Source: Scalesia atractyloides (Eukaryota; Streptophyta; Magnoliopsida; Asterales; Asteraceae). From it: a stretch of 64,000 bases of DNA. Below the pieces are notes generated by a model. It had not been told where the DNA came from, searched no databases, and saw only the letters and a program-made list of their open reading frames with translations. The DNA lies in assembly GCA_947069175.1 (NCBI GenBank), contig CAMTDV010000015.1, positions 23,328,249 through 23,392,248 of the forward strand, in the 5' to 3' direction. This document shows positions 35,646-46,851 of this stretch, one piece after another; position 1 is the first letter of the stretch, and each line of letters starts with the position of its first letter. A program made the position numbers and the translations under genes.

Positions 35646-35852
35646 AAACATTGTATTTTTATTTCATTATTTTTAACAATTTTTCAAAAACAAATTATAT
35701 ATTCCAATATAATAATTAATTATGTATCGTTTAAAATTAATTTGGGCATTAAATACGCCACGAAATTTAAAACTGATTGTTCGGTTAATAAACGGAGCGG
35801 GTTTGGTAAAATCCGTTTTTTGATGGATGTTACAGTATCCCCTGCTTTTTAG

Positions 35853-35871
35853 AAATTTCGTCCCGAAATTT
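35853..35871 (-). other. Palindrome beside the polypurine tract, shared with the element at 55394
   Basis: AAATTTCGTCCCGAAATTT is an 8-bp inverted repeat with a 3-nt spacer, 18 nt from the LTR. The identical 19-mer is at 58453-58471. In full-length Tekay/Del elements, as I recall, a very similar sequence is the end of the pol frame, so this is probably its last trace. Confidence 0.6.
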
Positions 35872-36182
35872 AAGTAGTGATATATTTGACTAAAAGAATG
35901 ATGGTGTTTAGCTTGACAGTTACAGACTTAGAAGAAGAGTAAGAGTTTAAATTTTTGTTTGAGGCGGTAACGTCCCTTGTAAGGGTTAAGTACCCTATTA
36001 CAGGAATCGCTTTTTGTTGCCTACTGTAAAAATATTGATAAGCAGAGTTGTTTCGCTAAATATGATATCATGCATAAGAGTTTGGATATGTTTGGAAGGA
36101 TATGGTTATATCCTAAAGCAAAACTTCTAATACTACAACCTACATGGAACTTCTCATAACCATCTAACAATACCTCTGATCC

Positions 36183-37875
36183 TTTGACAAGAATACTTAT
36201 ATATAGGAAGTACCAGCGGCGTATCCACCATATTCTTGTCAAATTTTCATTGGTTTTATCAATAAGTTATGATTGGTCTTATGATGTAACTCTAGAACAT
36301 AAATAACACAACAACCAATATTTGAATCCACATTCTGATAGCATATAGGTTTGAATGGTGACAGTTCCTCTCTCGTTTGTTATGATGGAGAGGTTAGTTT
36401 ATGTAGAAATAGAACACAGTCAAATTTCTTTAAATGGCGAGATGATATGAATGTAACACAAATTTCAACCAAGGCAATACTAAATCCTACATGGAACTTC
36501 TCATAACCGCCTGATAAGGCCTCTGATCCTTTGGCAAGAATACTTATATATAGGAAGTACCAGCGGCGTATCCACCATATTCTTGTCAAATTTTCGTTGG
36601 TTTTATCCGCAAGTTATGATTAGTTACCAAGAAACTACTAAATCCTACATAGAACTTCTCATAACCGTCTGACAATGCCTCTGATCCTTTGACAAGAATA
36701 CTTATATATAGGAAGTACCAGCGGCGTATACACCATATCTCATCAAATTTTCATTGGTTTTATCAGTGAATTATGATTAGTCCTATGTGACTCTACAACC
36801 AATACAACAAACACAAAAATACTGAAAATGAAAAAATGTCTGTGCGATCAAGGCTCAATCAAACGGAGCCGATCTTATTGCATGTACTGAAAATGAAAAT
36901 GTCTGTGCGATCAAGGCTCAATCAAGCGGAGCCGATCGTATTGCATGTACTGAAAATAATAAACTTAATCTAAACAACAATCACACAAACAACTTATACA
37001 TGGAACCTCTCATAACCGCCTGATAATGCCTCTGATCATTTGACAAGAATACTTATATATAGGAAGTACCAGCGGCGTATCCACCATATTCTCGTCAAAT
37101 TTTCATTGGTTTTATCAGTGAATTATGATTAGTCCTATGTGACTCTACAACCAATACAACAAACACAAAAATACTGAAAATGAAAAAATGTCTGTGCGAT
37201 CAAGGCTCAATCAAACGGAGCCGATTGTATTGCATGTACTGAAAATGAAAATGTTTGTGCGATCAAGGCTCAATCAAACGGAGCCGATCATATTTCATGT
37301 ACTGAAAATAATAAATTTAATCTAAACAATAATCACACAAACAGCCTATACATGGAACCTCTCATAACCGCCTGATAATGCCTCCGATCCTTTGACAAGA
37401 ATACTTATATATAGGAAGTACCAGCGGCGTATCCACCATATTCTCGTCAAATTCTCATTGACTTTATCCGCAAGTTATGATTAGTTCTATGTGACTCTAC
37501 AACAAACACAACAACCACAAGATACTGATAATGAAAATGTCTGTGCGATCAAGGCTCAATCAAACGGAGCCGATCATATTGCATGTACTGAAAATGAAAA
37601 ATGTCTGTGCGATCAAGGCTCAATCAAACGGAGCCGATTGTATGTGGGCACGCCGGGTTCACGTTCATAATGAAATGGGGAACATGCTCAACGCTCATAA
37701 TGTAATGGGGAGCGGCGGCCTATGAAATTGCATGTACTGAAAATAATAAACAATAATTACTCAAACAGTTTACACATGGAACCTCTCATAACCGTCAGAT
37801 AATGCTTCTGATCCTTTGACAAGAATACTTATATATAGGAAGTACCAGCGGCGTATCCACCATATTCTTGTCAAA
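36183..37875 (-). repeat. Six copies of a 61-bp stem-loop (pol position of gag-only Gypsy)
   Basis: Copies at 36183-36243, 36530-36590, 36688-36748, 37039-37099, 37391-37451 and 37815-37875. Each has arms TTTGACAAGAATA and TATTCTTGTCAAA (13 bp, perfect in copies 1 and 6) around a 35-nt loop ending TACCAGCGGCGTATCCACCA. Copy 2 has a G that still pairs as G-U; copies 4 and 5 have one mismatch; copy 3 is damaged on one arm. They are embedded in longer repeats that also include ACCTCTCATAACCGCCTGA upstream and TTTTCATTGGTTTTATC downstream. A related stem-loop is at 59252-59308. Confidence 0.88.
36845..37639 (-). repeat. Six copies of a second stem-loop
   Basis: CGATCAAGGCTC and GAGCCGATCG surround the 9-nt loop AATCAAACG. 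The copies occur in three pairs: 36845-36874 and 36908-36938, 37197-37227 and 37260-37290, 37547-37575 and 37610-37639. Each copy is followed by GCATGTACTGAAAAT or a close variant. They alternate with the 61-bp stem-loops, so the region grew by duplication of a compound unit of about 350 to 420 bp. Confidence 0.85.
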
Positions 37876-37935
37876 TTCCCATTAGCTTTATCCTTAAGTT
37901 ATGATTGATTCTATGTAAAAAAGAAAAACATAAAA

Positions 37936-39321
37936 CTAAACGATTGAAGTTGAATCTTGATTTCCGGTGAAGAGGACTAGTTGGGTATCTTCGCTTGGGC
38001 CGTCATTATCTTCGACAGGATTGGCGTTGATGTTGAAGACTCTTCCTCTTGCTGGTGGCCTAGCGGTTGGGTTTTCTTGGTTTACTTGGTTAACTGGGTT
38101 TGATTGGGCTTGAGCGTTTATGATGTTAACCAATCGAGGGCACGTGTTTCTAAAGTGGGTAGGGTAGCCACAATTGAAACAAGCTCGAACATATGGGAAC
38201 ATGGGGTATTGGGGTTGTTGATAGGTTTGGACCATGTTTTGAGTAGGGGGAGAGATTTGGTTTTGAAAAGTGCGGAAAACCTTGCTCAAATGACCATAGC
38301 GTCCACAAGTTGCACATAGTCGACAAGGTAAGGTAAGGGGGTGGTGATAAAAACAGTTGTTGCATCGAGGATAAGGTCCAAGATATGGTTTCTTATTTGG
38401 GTAAGTTGAGTTGGGTGCCACTTGAGTGATTGGGATAGCTTGGATTGGTATGGCTTGTAAAACTGGTTGATTACGTTGGGTAGTAGCGAAAAGTTGCCCG
38501 TCTCTTTTTCTCTTAAAATTGGGTTGAGAAGGGGATTCGGTTTGGGTGTAGTCGGAGGTTTCAGTCGATGCTTTATCCTTCTTCTTCTCCTCCTTGAAGT
38601 CTTTGTTCCGGATTCGGTTCTCGGTGAGCTCTGTAGCTAAATCCATTGCCGCTTCCAAGGTTGCAGGCGTGGTACTTATTACAGAGTCTTGAATCTTTGA
38701 CGGAAGACCACGAATGTAGTGCTCGATCAAACGGTAGAGGGGAGTGAACATGTTGGGAACCATTTGATGTAACTCGAGGAATCTTTTGTTGTACGTGGTG
38801 TGGTCGCCTTCCTTTTGCTTCAACGAATAATATTCATCTTCTAATTTCTTGATTTCGCTCCTTGGGCAAAATCGTCTGGTCATGATTTCCTTTAATTCAT
38901 TCCAAGTTAAAGTCATAGCATCTTCAACACCTCGTTTGGCCTTCTCTGTATTCCACCAAGTAAGTGCTATCCCATATAATCGACCGGTAGCATATCGCAC
39001 TTTGCGATCATCGGGGCAATCGCAGTTTAGAAAAGTGTTCTCCATTTCTTCAAACCAATGGAGGAGAGCGGTGACACCTTCAGTCCCTTCGTATTTTGGA
39101 GGGTCGCATGATTTGAAATGCTTGTAGGTGCATTTAGTGGTATTTGGGGGAGGGTTGATAACGTGTTGATCTTCTTGATTTACAGGATTAGCGGTAAGTG
39201 CCTGTTGGACTTGGATTACAATGTTGGGTATTACGGCAGCCATTTGTTGAGCGATTAGGGCAGCCATGCGCTCGCGGGCTTTTCCTGCTCTCATCTTCCT
39301 ACGGGCGAGATTAGAAGACAT
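37936..39321 (-). CDS. gag: Intact Gag of the gag-only Gypsy element
   Basis: A single 461-residue frame from ATG to stop, without breaks. Residues about 1-75 are N-terminal and basic. About 80-200 form the Ty3/Gypsy capsid-type domain (retrotrans_gag), with the landmark GIALTWWNTEKAKRG and the following KEIMTRRFCP. A Lys/Glu-rich linker follows at about 240-260. C-terminal zinc knuckles: CATCGRYGHLSKVF, where the last Cys is Phe, and CFNCGYPTHFRNTC, which is complete. A further CNNCFYHH stretch precedes them. Gag normally forms the particle and packages RNA. Here it ends with a stop where autonomous relatives run on into protease. An open frame of this size in a pol-less element suggests selection or great youth. 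Confidence 0.92.
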   Translation of the reverse strand: MSSNLARRKMRAGKARERMAALIAQQMAAVIPNIVIQVQQALTANPVNQEDQHVINPPPNTTKCTYKHFKSCDPPKYEGTEGVTALLHWFEEMENTFLNCDCPDDRKVRYATGRLYGIALTWWNTEKAKRGVEDAMTLTWNELKEIMTRRFCPRSEIKKLEDEYYSLKQKEGDHTTYNKRFLELHQMVPNMFTPLYRLIEHYIRGLPSKIQDSVISTTPATLEAAMDLATELTENRIRNKDFKEEKKKDKASTETSDYTQTESPSQPNFKRKRDGQLFATTQRNQPVLQAIPIQAIPITQVAPNSTYPNKKPYLGPYPRCNNCFYHHPLTLPCRLCATCGRYGHLSKVFRTFQNQISPPTQNMVQTYQQPQYPMFPYVRACFNCGYPTHFRNTCPRLVNIINAQAQSNPVNQVNQENPTARPPARGRVFNINANPVEDNDGPSEDTQLVLFTGNQDSTSIV

Positions 39322-40087
39322 CTACAAGGAATACATGTCAAGAGTATGAGTTGGATGTTTTTGGGATCATGGGTCGCACTAGGAATGAACATTTATAGAA
39401 TAATTATAGGAAAATAAATCTACTACATCCATAGGATGTCTTGGGCTTTGCTCGTCATTAGGCCCTACATGCCGCCATTCTTCACCTTCGTAATCATGTG
39501 GGCCCCCATGAATACCGGGTTTTTCATATGGTTCGCATGTGTTAGCCTGGTTACGTACACTAAAACCCGGAGAAAATCGAGAAATATGTATACAACGTGT
39601 GATATTCGGAATGTGTCCAGGTGTAGACACGGTGACACCTCAAAGTGGGGTTAGTTCGAACGACGTTTGGTGTGACATGCTTTGGCCTAATAGGTCCTTC
39701 GTACTCTCATCGTTAGTCCCCAGGTAGGCAAACTGGTCCGTTATATTGGATTTATACGAATGCCAACCTAGACAGGACGTTCCGACTACCAGTACTTGTA
39801 CCCTTCCAGTTACTACATGCCCGTCGCAGAACTTACTTTGATGAGATTTGAAAATTGCAACAAAATCTTTGAATACTGAGAGTATGAAAATGATTTGAAT
39901 ATATGAACATTGAAATATGTATAATGAATGTGTATGTAAGTATGTATGTTTGACTGTAAATATAAACAAATATGAAACAAATAAATATCATAAGTTTGTA
40001 TGTAACCACCTAATCAATTAAAATTTAGGCAGACTATAGCATAGGCTCTAAGGGTCTAATAACCTATCCTATATCCCTATAGTCATG
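39322..40087 (-). other. Leader of the gag-only Gypsy
   Basis: Non-coding stretch between gag and the primer site. It shares words with the leader of the element at 55394: ATGCTTTGGCCTA (39677-39689) and ACCCTTCCAGTTACTACATG (39800-39819). No other feature is supported; the small open frames here are not convincing. Confidence 0.6.
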
Positions 40088-40100
40088 GCTCTGATACCAA
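40088..40100 (-). other. Primer-binding site of the gag-only Gypsy
   Basis: On the - strand TGGTATCAGAGCC, complementary to the initiator Met-tRNA 3' end, two nt from the LTR. Confidence 0.92.
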
Positions 40101-40102
40101 TC

Positions 40103-42726
40103 TATCACACCCCGACCCGCAGCGGAAAAGGTGATCGGGGCATGATTGGGTTATCATCAAAGCTCATGACATTTATTTTAACGTTTCATATTCATTAATA
40201 CACTTTAATGGAAAATTACAATCAATATTACATCATGACCTAAATATCAATCTAGTCCTCATTGTTTTCTTCTAAGGCGTTTCCTATGTTTTCCTTGCTT
40301 CATCCTGTTCACCTGTATCATGTATAAAAAGGGTTTTTGGATCAACAAAAAGTTGGCGAGTGAATCCTATGGAAAACATTTGAACAAGTTTATTTAATTG
40401 ATTATAAAATAAAGTGCACAACCACACATGAGTAAAAATAGATGTAAACTTATTCACCAATCAATTTAACATTAAAGATTACACACATGAACAATAATGG
40501 ATCGTTTAGAGGCACGCGTTGCTCAACTCGTCTCTTACGAGGAACTGATGGGCCTAATGAATGAATTGCATAAACTTGACAATATGAAATACATAACTAC
40601 AAACAATATAAACTCAATAATACACACACGAACAATAATGGATTTGTTTTGAGGCACGTGTTGCTCAACTCATCTCACACGAGGAACTGATTGGCCTAAT
40701 GAATGAATTGCATATAAATAGACAAAATGAAATACATAACTACAAGCAATGTATACAATCTAAGTTTAGATCACAATATGGTATGGCACAAGTTTAAATA
40801 AACGAGTTAATTTTATGACACATGACACATCCCAAAACGTGTAATTAAAAAGGGGAGTTGTAAGATTCACTCACAGTGGGTGCGTTCGGTTGATGATGTT
40901 GAATGCACGCGAAGTGGTTTTAACCACGAGTGAAATTAACCTAGATAATGGCATAATGTTTCGGTAAGTAAACGGGTTTTATTAATCCATTTTAGTAGGA
41001 TTGTTGGATGTATTTTTTGTGAGTTTAAGGCTATTTTCTAATCTTAAAAATGTTATTTTTAAGTATTTTTAATTGATTTTTAATTAAAATAAATAAATAA
41101 AAATAATAAAAAAAGTTGACTTTTTTGACCGTTGACCGTTGACCATTGACTGTTGACTTTGACCGGTTCGTATGTGTGTATGTGTGCGCTGAGTGAGGCT
41201 CGAACCCGAGACCTCCCGTTCGCGTGCACGCAGCTCTACCAACTGAGCTACGTGTCTAACCCGAAATATTTCTGTTTTTAATTATATTTATATATTAATT
41301 AGATTAATCCGAAAATCAACTTATTTCTAAAAAGATTTTTAATCAGTGACTCGGTGCGCTCCACAGGTCTCGAACTCGGGACCTGTGGTTTATGTTAACA
41401 CACAGTCCAGCGCTGGACTGTGTGTCCAACTTGTTAAGTAAACTGGTTTTTATTATACTTATATACAAACTAAACATTTCCATTTATGTCTTAAATAAAA
41501 AGTTTAATAATTGTCCGGACCGGTGCGGTAGCCCGGACTCGAACTCGTGTCCTGTGATTAAACATACACACAGTCCACCGCTGGACTGTGTGTCTATCTT
41601 GGTTATTATTCTGGTTTTTATAAACGTAACATATATCAGCGGTGACTCCGGTTCGGTTAAAAAAAAACATTTTTATTAAGGCAAGCATGCGTGGGACAAG
41701 ATTCGAACTCGAGATGTTTACGTGTTTAATGTGCACACAGTCCACCGCTGGACTGTGTGTCTAACCCGAGTTATAACTTGATTTAAATTAAACTTATATG
41801 TTACCGAAACTTCGTCTTCTTCGTCAGTCTTAATCAGAAACGATGACTGACTGGTTCGAAGTTTTAATCATGTTCGTTAGTGTCTGGTGGTTAATTACAT
41901 GTGAGATATATAAAAAGAATGAAAGATTTAAGGTAAGGTATACCGACTGGACTTCTCTGTTTCTCCGGCAGAACTCCGGTGACAGCAAAAGATTCCGGCG
42001 TCGTGTGTCTTGCGGCAGAGAGTCTTCAGCAAGCTTGAAAAGGATGTGGGTGACTTCGGTATAAGCTCAGGGGGTTCAGTAAGGCTCAGAAGTGAAGGGC
42101 TCGGTTTTCCGGCGAGGTGCAGAACTTTTCCGGCGAGTGGAATTACGTCGGGTAAAGGTGCGGTTTTGAGCGAAAAAGCTTGCAGAGGTTTGAGGGGGTA
42201 TTTATAAGGCAGGTCATCGATGAATTTGGTCCGATTTCCGACTTGATTTGTCGGTTAGAAATTCTCCGGCGGTTATAGCTTGTGTCGCGGACTCAGGCGT
42301 CGGTTATAACCGATGTAGTGATTAAGGTTTACGTTATAACTGAAGTAACCGTCCAATCTCGCGAGATCGCCGGGATTTCCGACGACTGCATTTGGGCGCG
42401 CTGATTTTGAATTCGAGAATTATAATATGTATTAATTGTTTCCATTAATTAACAAGGAATACAAGTGGCGCAGTGGTTGAGTGTGTGGGTGTTAAGTCGT
42501 TGACCCGGCTGACTGAACCGGGTTCGAAACTCGGCAGAAACATTGTATTTTTATTTCATTATTTTTAACAATTTTTCAAAAACAAATTATATATTCCAAT
42601 ATAATAATTAATTATGTATCGTTTAAAATTAATTTGGGCATTAAATACGCCACGAAATTTTAAACTGATTGTTCGGTTAATAAACGGAGCGGGTTTGGTA
42701 AAATCCGTTTTTTGACGGATGTTACA
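40103..42726 (-). repeat. 5' LTR of the gag-only Gypsy
   Basis: Collinear with 33212-35834 over its whole length with scattered single changes (for example at 40143 and 40254). The inner end has TA in place of TG. It includes the same tRNA-like modules, of which the second keeps its full palindrome (CAGTCCAGCGCTGGACTG). Confidence 0.92.
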
Positions 42727-42731
42727 ACCAA

Positions 42732-44690
42732 TACTTAACTTGCTCAAGCAGCTACTGAACACGTTTCCGTTAACGGCCTTTGTGAGAATATCTGCAAGTT
42801 GATCTTTTGATGATACATATGGGAGCTCTATGATTCTTTCCTCCAGTTTCTCTTTGAAATGTCGGTCTAGCTCCACGTGTTTTGTTCGATCATGCTGTAC
42901 TGGGTTTTCTGAGATTTGTATTGCAGCCGTATTGTCACACATAACTTTACTGGGTTCCTTTTGGGAAAAACCAATGTCTTCTAGTAGCTTCCTGATCCAA
43001 AGAACTTCGCTTAACCCTCGAGCTATACCTCTAAATTCCGCTTCTGCACTTGACAGAGCAACCACTTTCTGTTTCTTACTTCTCCAGGTAACAAGGTTTC
43101 CACCGACCAAGGAAAAATATCCTGATGTTGACCTTCTGTTTCCCTTATCTCCGGCCCAGTCTGCATCAGTGTAGAGTTCAACATTTAAATGTCCATTTGG
43201 TTTGACCAACACTCCATGGCCTGCGGTCCCCTTAAGATACCTTAAAATTCTCTGTGCAGCTTCCATGTGGGCAACTTGTGGTTGGTGCATGAACTGACTT
43301 ACCACTCCAACAGCATAAGCTATATTAGGGTGAGTGTGAGAGAGATAAATTAACTTGCCCACGAGCCGTTGATACCTTTCTTTGTCTGCAAGCTCTCCGT
43401 TAAGTTCCACATGAAGGTTGTGGTTCACCACCATTGGAGTATCTGCTGGTTTACAATCAATCAACCCGGTTTCCGCTAGGAGATCAAGGACATACTTCTT
43501 TTGGCAGATGAAGATTCCCCGTTTAGACCTGAGAACTTCTATCCCGAGGAAATACTTGAGATTCCCTAGGTCTTTCATTTCAAACTTTGAGAATAGATTC
43601 TTTTTCAGCTGTGCTATTTCTTCTACATCATTTCCTGTAATAATCATGTCGTCTACATATATAATCAAGCAAGTTACAATGCCATTTCTTCTCTTGAGGA
43701 ACACAGTATGATCAGCATACTTTGGTGATACCCATGTTCTTTCATGGCCAACGTGAACTTTCCAAACCATGCCCGAGGAGATTGTTTTAGCCCGTTTAAA
43801 GATTTTTTCAACAAACATACTTCCCTTTCTTTAAAACTTCCTGAAAAACCTGGAGGTGCTTCCATGTAGACTTCTTCCGTTAGGTCTCCATGGAGAAATG
43901 CGTTTGTAACATCAAACTGGTGGAGAGGCCACTCCTTATTGGCTGCCACAGAGAATAGGACTCTGATGGTGTCCATTTTTGCAACCGGAGAAAAAGTCTC
44001 AGAGTAATCGATCCCATATGTCTGAGTGTAACCCTTGGCTACGAGTCGAGCTTTGTATCTTCCAATGGGACCATCTGGTTTATGTTTGATTGAAAATACC
44101 CACCGACATCCAACTGTTTTCTTTCCTTTAGGAAGAATGCACTTCTCGCATGTGTTGTTTTTCATAAGAGCATGCATTTCCGTTTCCATAGCTTCTCTCC
44201 AGTTCTTCTTACCCTGGGCTTGCTTTACAGAACTTGGAATTTGTTCGGAATATAAGGAGGTAACAAATGCTTTCGCACAGCTAGATAGGTTTCCGTCAAC
44301 CATATTAGCTATATGATACCTTGAATTTCTGGTTTCCCTTTCTGGGGAGTACCGTTTTGGAGGAACCCCTCTATTAGCTCTAGGAGGTAAAACATATGTT
44401 CCCGGTGTTGTTCCAGAGCCTCCTTCATGTTGTTCATTTGATTCGACCTCTCCTTGGACTGCGTTGTTCTGCTCAGCAGTCTCCATCTGCTCCATTGTCT
44501 CGGGACTTTCACGGTTGTTAGTGATAATTGGTTCAGATTCGGACACATTTTCAAGGTTTGGAGAGTCACTTACCTCGAACACCAGTCTGGATGATTCTTG
44601 GGTGAGACTTCCGACAGGCTTTGGTGACTCCTTAGTATGTGTAGATGTATGAGATGACTCGTCTTCGCGGATGGAATCCACTTCAACCAA
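42732..44690 (-). pseudogene. Copia 3 reverse transcriptase-RNase H
   Basis: On the - strand: GCRWVFSIKHKPDGPIGRYK, YGIDYSETFSPVAKMDTIRV, HQFDVTNAFLHGDLTEEVYM (first Asp), KKSLNGLKQSPRAWFGKF; after a one-base frame break near 43712, IIYVDDMIITGND (YVDD intact) and the connection region; then RNase H with YTDADWAGDKGNRRSTSGYF, LSSAEAEFRGIARG, CDNTAAIQISENPVQHDRTK and KDQLADILTKAV. The frame runs into the Gypsy LTR at 42726, just before its natural end. The RNase H part is intact and open. A second frame break is near 44695, upstream of RT. Confidence 0.92.
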
Positions 44691-44699
44691 CTCAGTGAG

Positions 44700-46100
44700 T
44701 CCTCATGCTCTATCTCCCCCTGACCACTGAGATGGGACTGATAGTAATATCCTGTTTCAAGAAAGTCGCAATGGACAGTGGTAATCACACGACGTCGTAA
44801 TGGGTTATAACATCGGTATCCTTTCTGATTCACACCATAACCAACAAAGACACATTTCTCGGCACATGGGCAAGTTTGGATCGTTCGGTTTTAGGTATAT
44901 GGGGAAAAGCTGTACACCCAAAGACTCGAGGTGGTAAGGTAAGAGATGGGGGTAGTTTGGTAAATGTGGATAAGGTATCCAGGGGAGTTTTTAAGTCAAG
45001 GGCTTTGGTTGGTAAACGGTTAAGGAGATACACAGCTGTGGCTATAGATTCGGCCAAAAAGATTTAGGGACTTTGGATTCAAGCATAAGGGCTCGGGCCA
45101 TTTCTACCAGAATACCATTTTTCCGCTCAACTACACCATTCTGTTCTGGGTGTTTTGGGCAAGTGGTTTGGTGAATCATTCCTCTATCTTGAATGAATTG
45201 TTTCATGGAGTTATTAACGTACTCCCCTCCATTATCAGATCGTAAGATCTGAATGTTGGTTTTAAATTGAGTTTGGATCATGGTGTAAAACAATCTGAAT
45301 TTGTCAAAGACTTCAGATTTCTGTTTTAAAAAATACACCCATGTCATCCGGGTACAGTCATCGACAAATAATAGGAAAAAACAAAAATTTTGACCTCCAT
45401 TAGTTTCAGCTGGACCCCAAACATCTGAATGTATTAGTGAAAAAGGTTCACTAACTCTAGTGTTACTTGGTTTGAATGGTTTTTTATGACTTTTGGCTAA
45501 GGCGCATGTTTCACAGTCTAGTATACTGTTAGACGGGAAGAGTTCAGGGAGTAAAAGATGTAGATACCCAGCGGAAGGATGCCCTAATCTCCTATGCCAA
45601 AGCCATGCTTCTCTACTCTTTGTTCCGTGAGCAAGCATCGCAGTCCCTGACCGAGTCACCTCATCCACATAGTATAAGCCCTGTCGTTCAGTGCCACGCC
45701 CAATTATCTTTCCAGTTCTGATGTCCTGTAAGATACAAAAATGGGGATGCATTAGGACTGTGCAATTGAGTTCCTTTGTAACATGACTTATTGATAACAA
45801 TTTGTGTGTTAACGAAGGAACATATAAACAATTTGACAATCTCAGGTTGGGAGATATTTCGACAGTTCCTCCTCCCTTTACTAAAGCATTTTCGGCATTT
45901 GTAGTTTTGATGTGGGTTTTGTTTGGTTTCTTTGTAGAGACGAAGTCCGATGGCTCGTACGTCATCGTATCAGTGGCTCCACAATCAAAAATCCAAGGAG
46001 TGACTTGATCACTGCTTTTCTGTGTTGTTAAATAGGCTTCCCCACTTGTTGACGGATGGTCTTTCAACAACTCATAGTTCCTATGATTAACCATTTGCAA
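44700..46100 (-). pseudogene. Copia 3 protease-integrase
   Basis: From right to left: a protease block WIFDCGATDTM near 45960-45995 (DCG in place of the usual DSG or DTG, so probably inactive), the HHCC finger (LWHRRLGHPSAGYL, CETCALAKSHKKPF), and integrase core with IHSDVWGPA, RSDNGGEYVNN and EQNGVVERKNGIL, all three acidic residues kept. The C-terminal part continues in other frames (TAVYLLNRLPTKALDL; NQKGYRCYNPLRRRV). Frame breaks near 45050 and 44833 separate the pieces. Confidence 0.88.
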
Positions 46101-46840
46101 AAAAAGGTTTTTTTTTTAATATGTTGTCTATAAAGTCACCTTATCTCTTAAAAAGAGAACACACAAGAGACTAAAAGACTAACGAAGTGAAAATAAAAGA
46201 CTAATGAAAAGTCTTTTTTCTTTTTAAAACCACGTGGCCTTTTAACTTTTGATAAATACCACTTTTGCTTGGATTAAAAAAAAATATTGGCTTTATCTTC
46301 TCAAGAGAAATAAGAGGACACTGGTGTCTCTGTTAACAAACTAGGGCTTGAAAAAAAGGGAAAAAAACAGGTGACCAGCATGAAACTCGTGATTCCGGTG
46401 AGTGTCTAGCGGTGGCAGTGCTAGCAGATGGCGACCGGCGGAGGCAGATTGAACTGGTCGGCGGCAACCTGAATCGCAGGCTTCTTCTGATCGGAGTGTA
46501 CTGGTGACAGAGGTGCCGGAACCGGAGAAGACGGTGACTGAACCAGAAATTGAAGTTACTGAACTGGAGAAAAAATTTGACCGGACGAATCTGAGAGCAA
46601 ACTGTTGTTTTCGGTTGCAGGGTATGAAGTCACCCGTTGTGTTTTTGGTTCAGATGATGATGTTTGTTGCGACGAAGTTGATGGTGACTCTGACAATGTT
46701 GTATGTCGGAATTGTCGAAGCTGATGATGTTTGATTTTTTTGGAGTTTGATTTTTGGTTTGTTGGGTTTTCAGTTTTGAGGTTGGATCTGGGATAGATTG
46801 TAGACGATGAACAAAGTGTTTTCAAGAATCAGAAACACTG
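46101..46840 (-). other. Copia 3 leader without gag
   Basis: Only about 740 bp separate the protease region from the primer site, too little for a Gag, and no capsid or zinc-knuckle text is visible. An open stretch at 46556-46825 (- strand, Ser/Thr-rich) may be a relic of the start. So gag has been deleted. Confidence 0.6.
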
Positions 46841-46851
46841 CTCTGATACCA
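46841..46851 (-). other. Primer-binding site of Copia 3
   Basis: TGGTATCAGAG on the - strand abuts the LTR directly (continuing CAGTG), matching the initiator Met-tRNA. Confidence 0.9.

Larger units (their letters stand above)
33212..35834 (-). repeat. 3' LTR of the gag-only Gypsy
   Basis: Starts TGTCACACCCCGACC and ends GATGTTACA on the + strand. It contains several TTGACCGTTGACC repeats near 34225-34275 and the tRNA-like modules listed separately. Confidence 0.92.
33212..42726 (-). mobile_element. Gag-only Gypsy element (TR-GAG type) with 2.6-kb LTRs
   Basis: LTRs 33212-35834 and 40103-42726 flank a 4.3-kb interior; the target duplication ACCAA is at 33207-33211 and 42727-42731. The primer site next to the right LTR and a polypurine tract (AAAAAGCAGGGGATAC on the - strand, 35835-35850) next to the left LTR put the element on the - strand. 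The interior has one intact gag (37936-39321) and no protease, RT, integrase or chromodomain. Where pol should be there are about 2.1 kb of repeated stem-loops. LTRs agree at about 99 percent by eye, so insertion is recent. It must borrow enzymes from an autonomous Tekay/Del-like relative. Confidence 0.92.
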
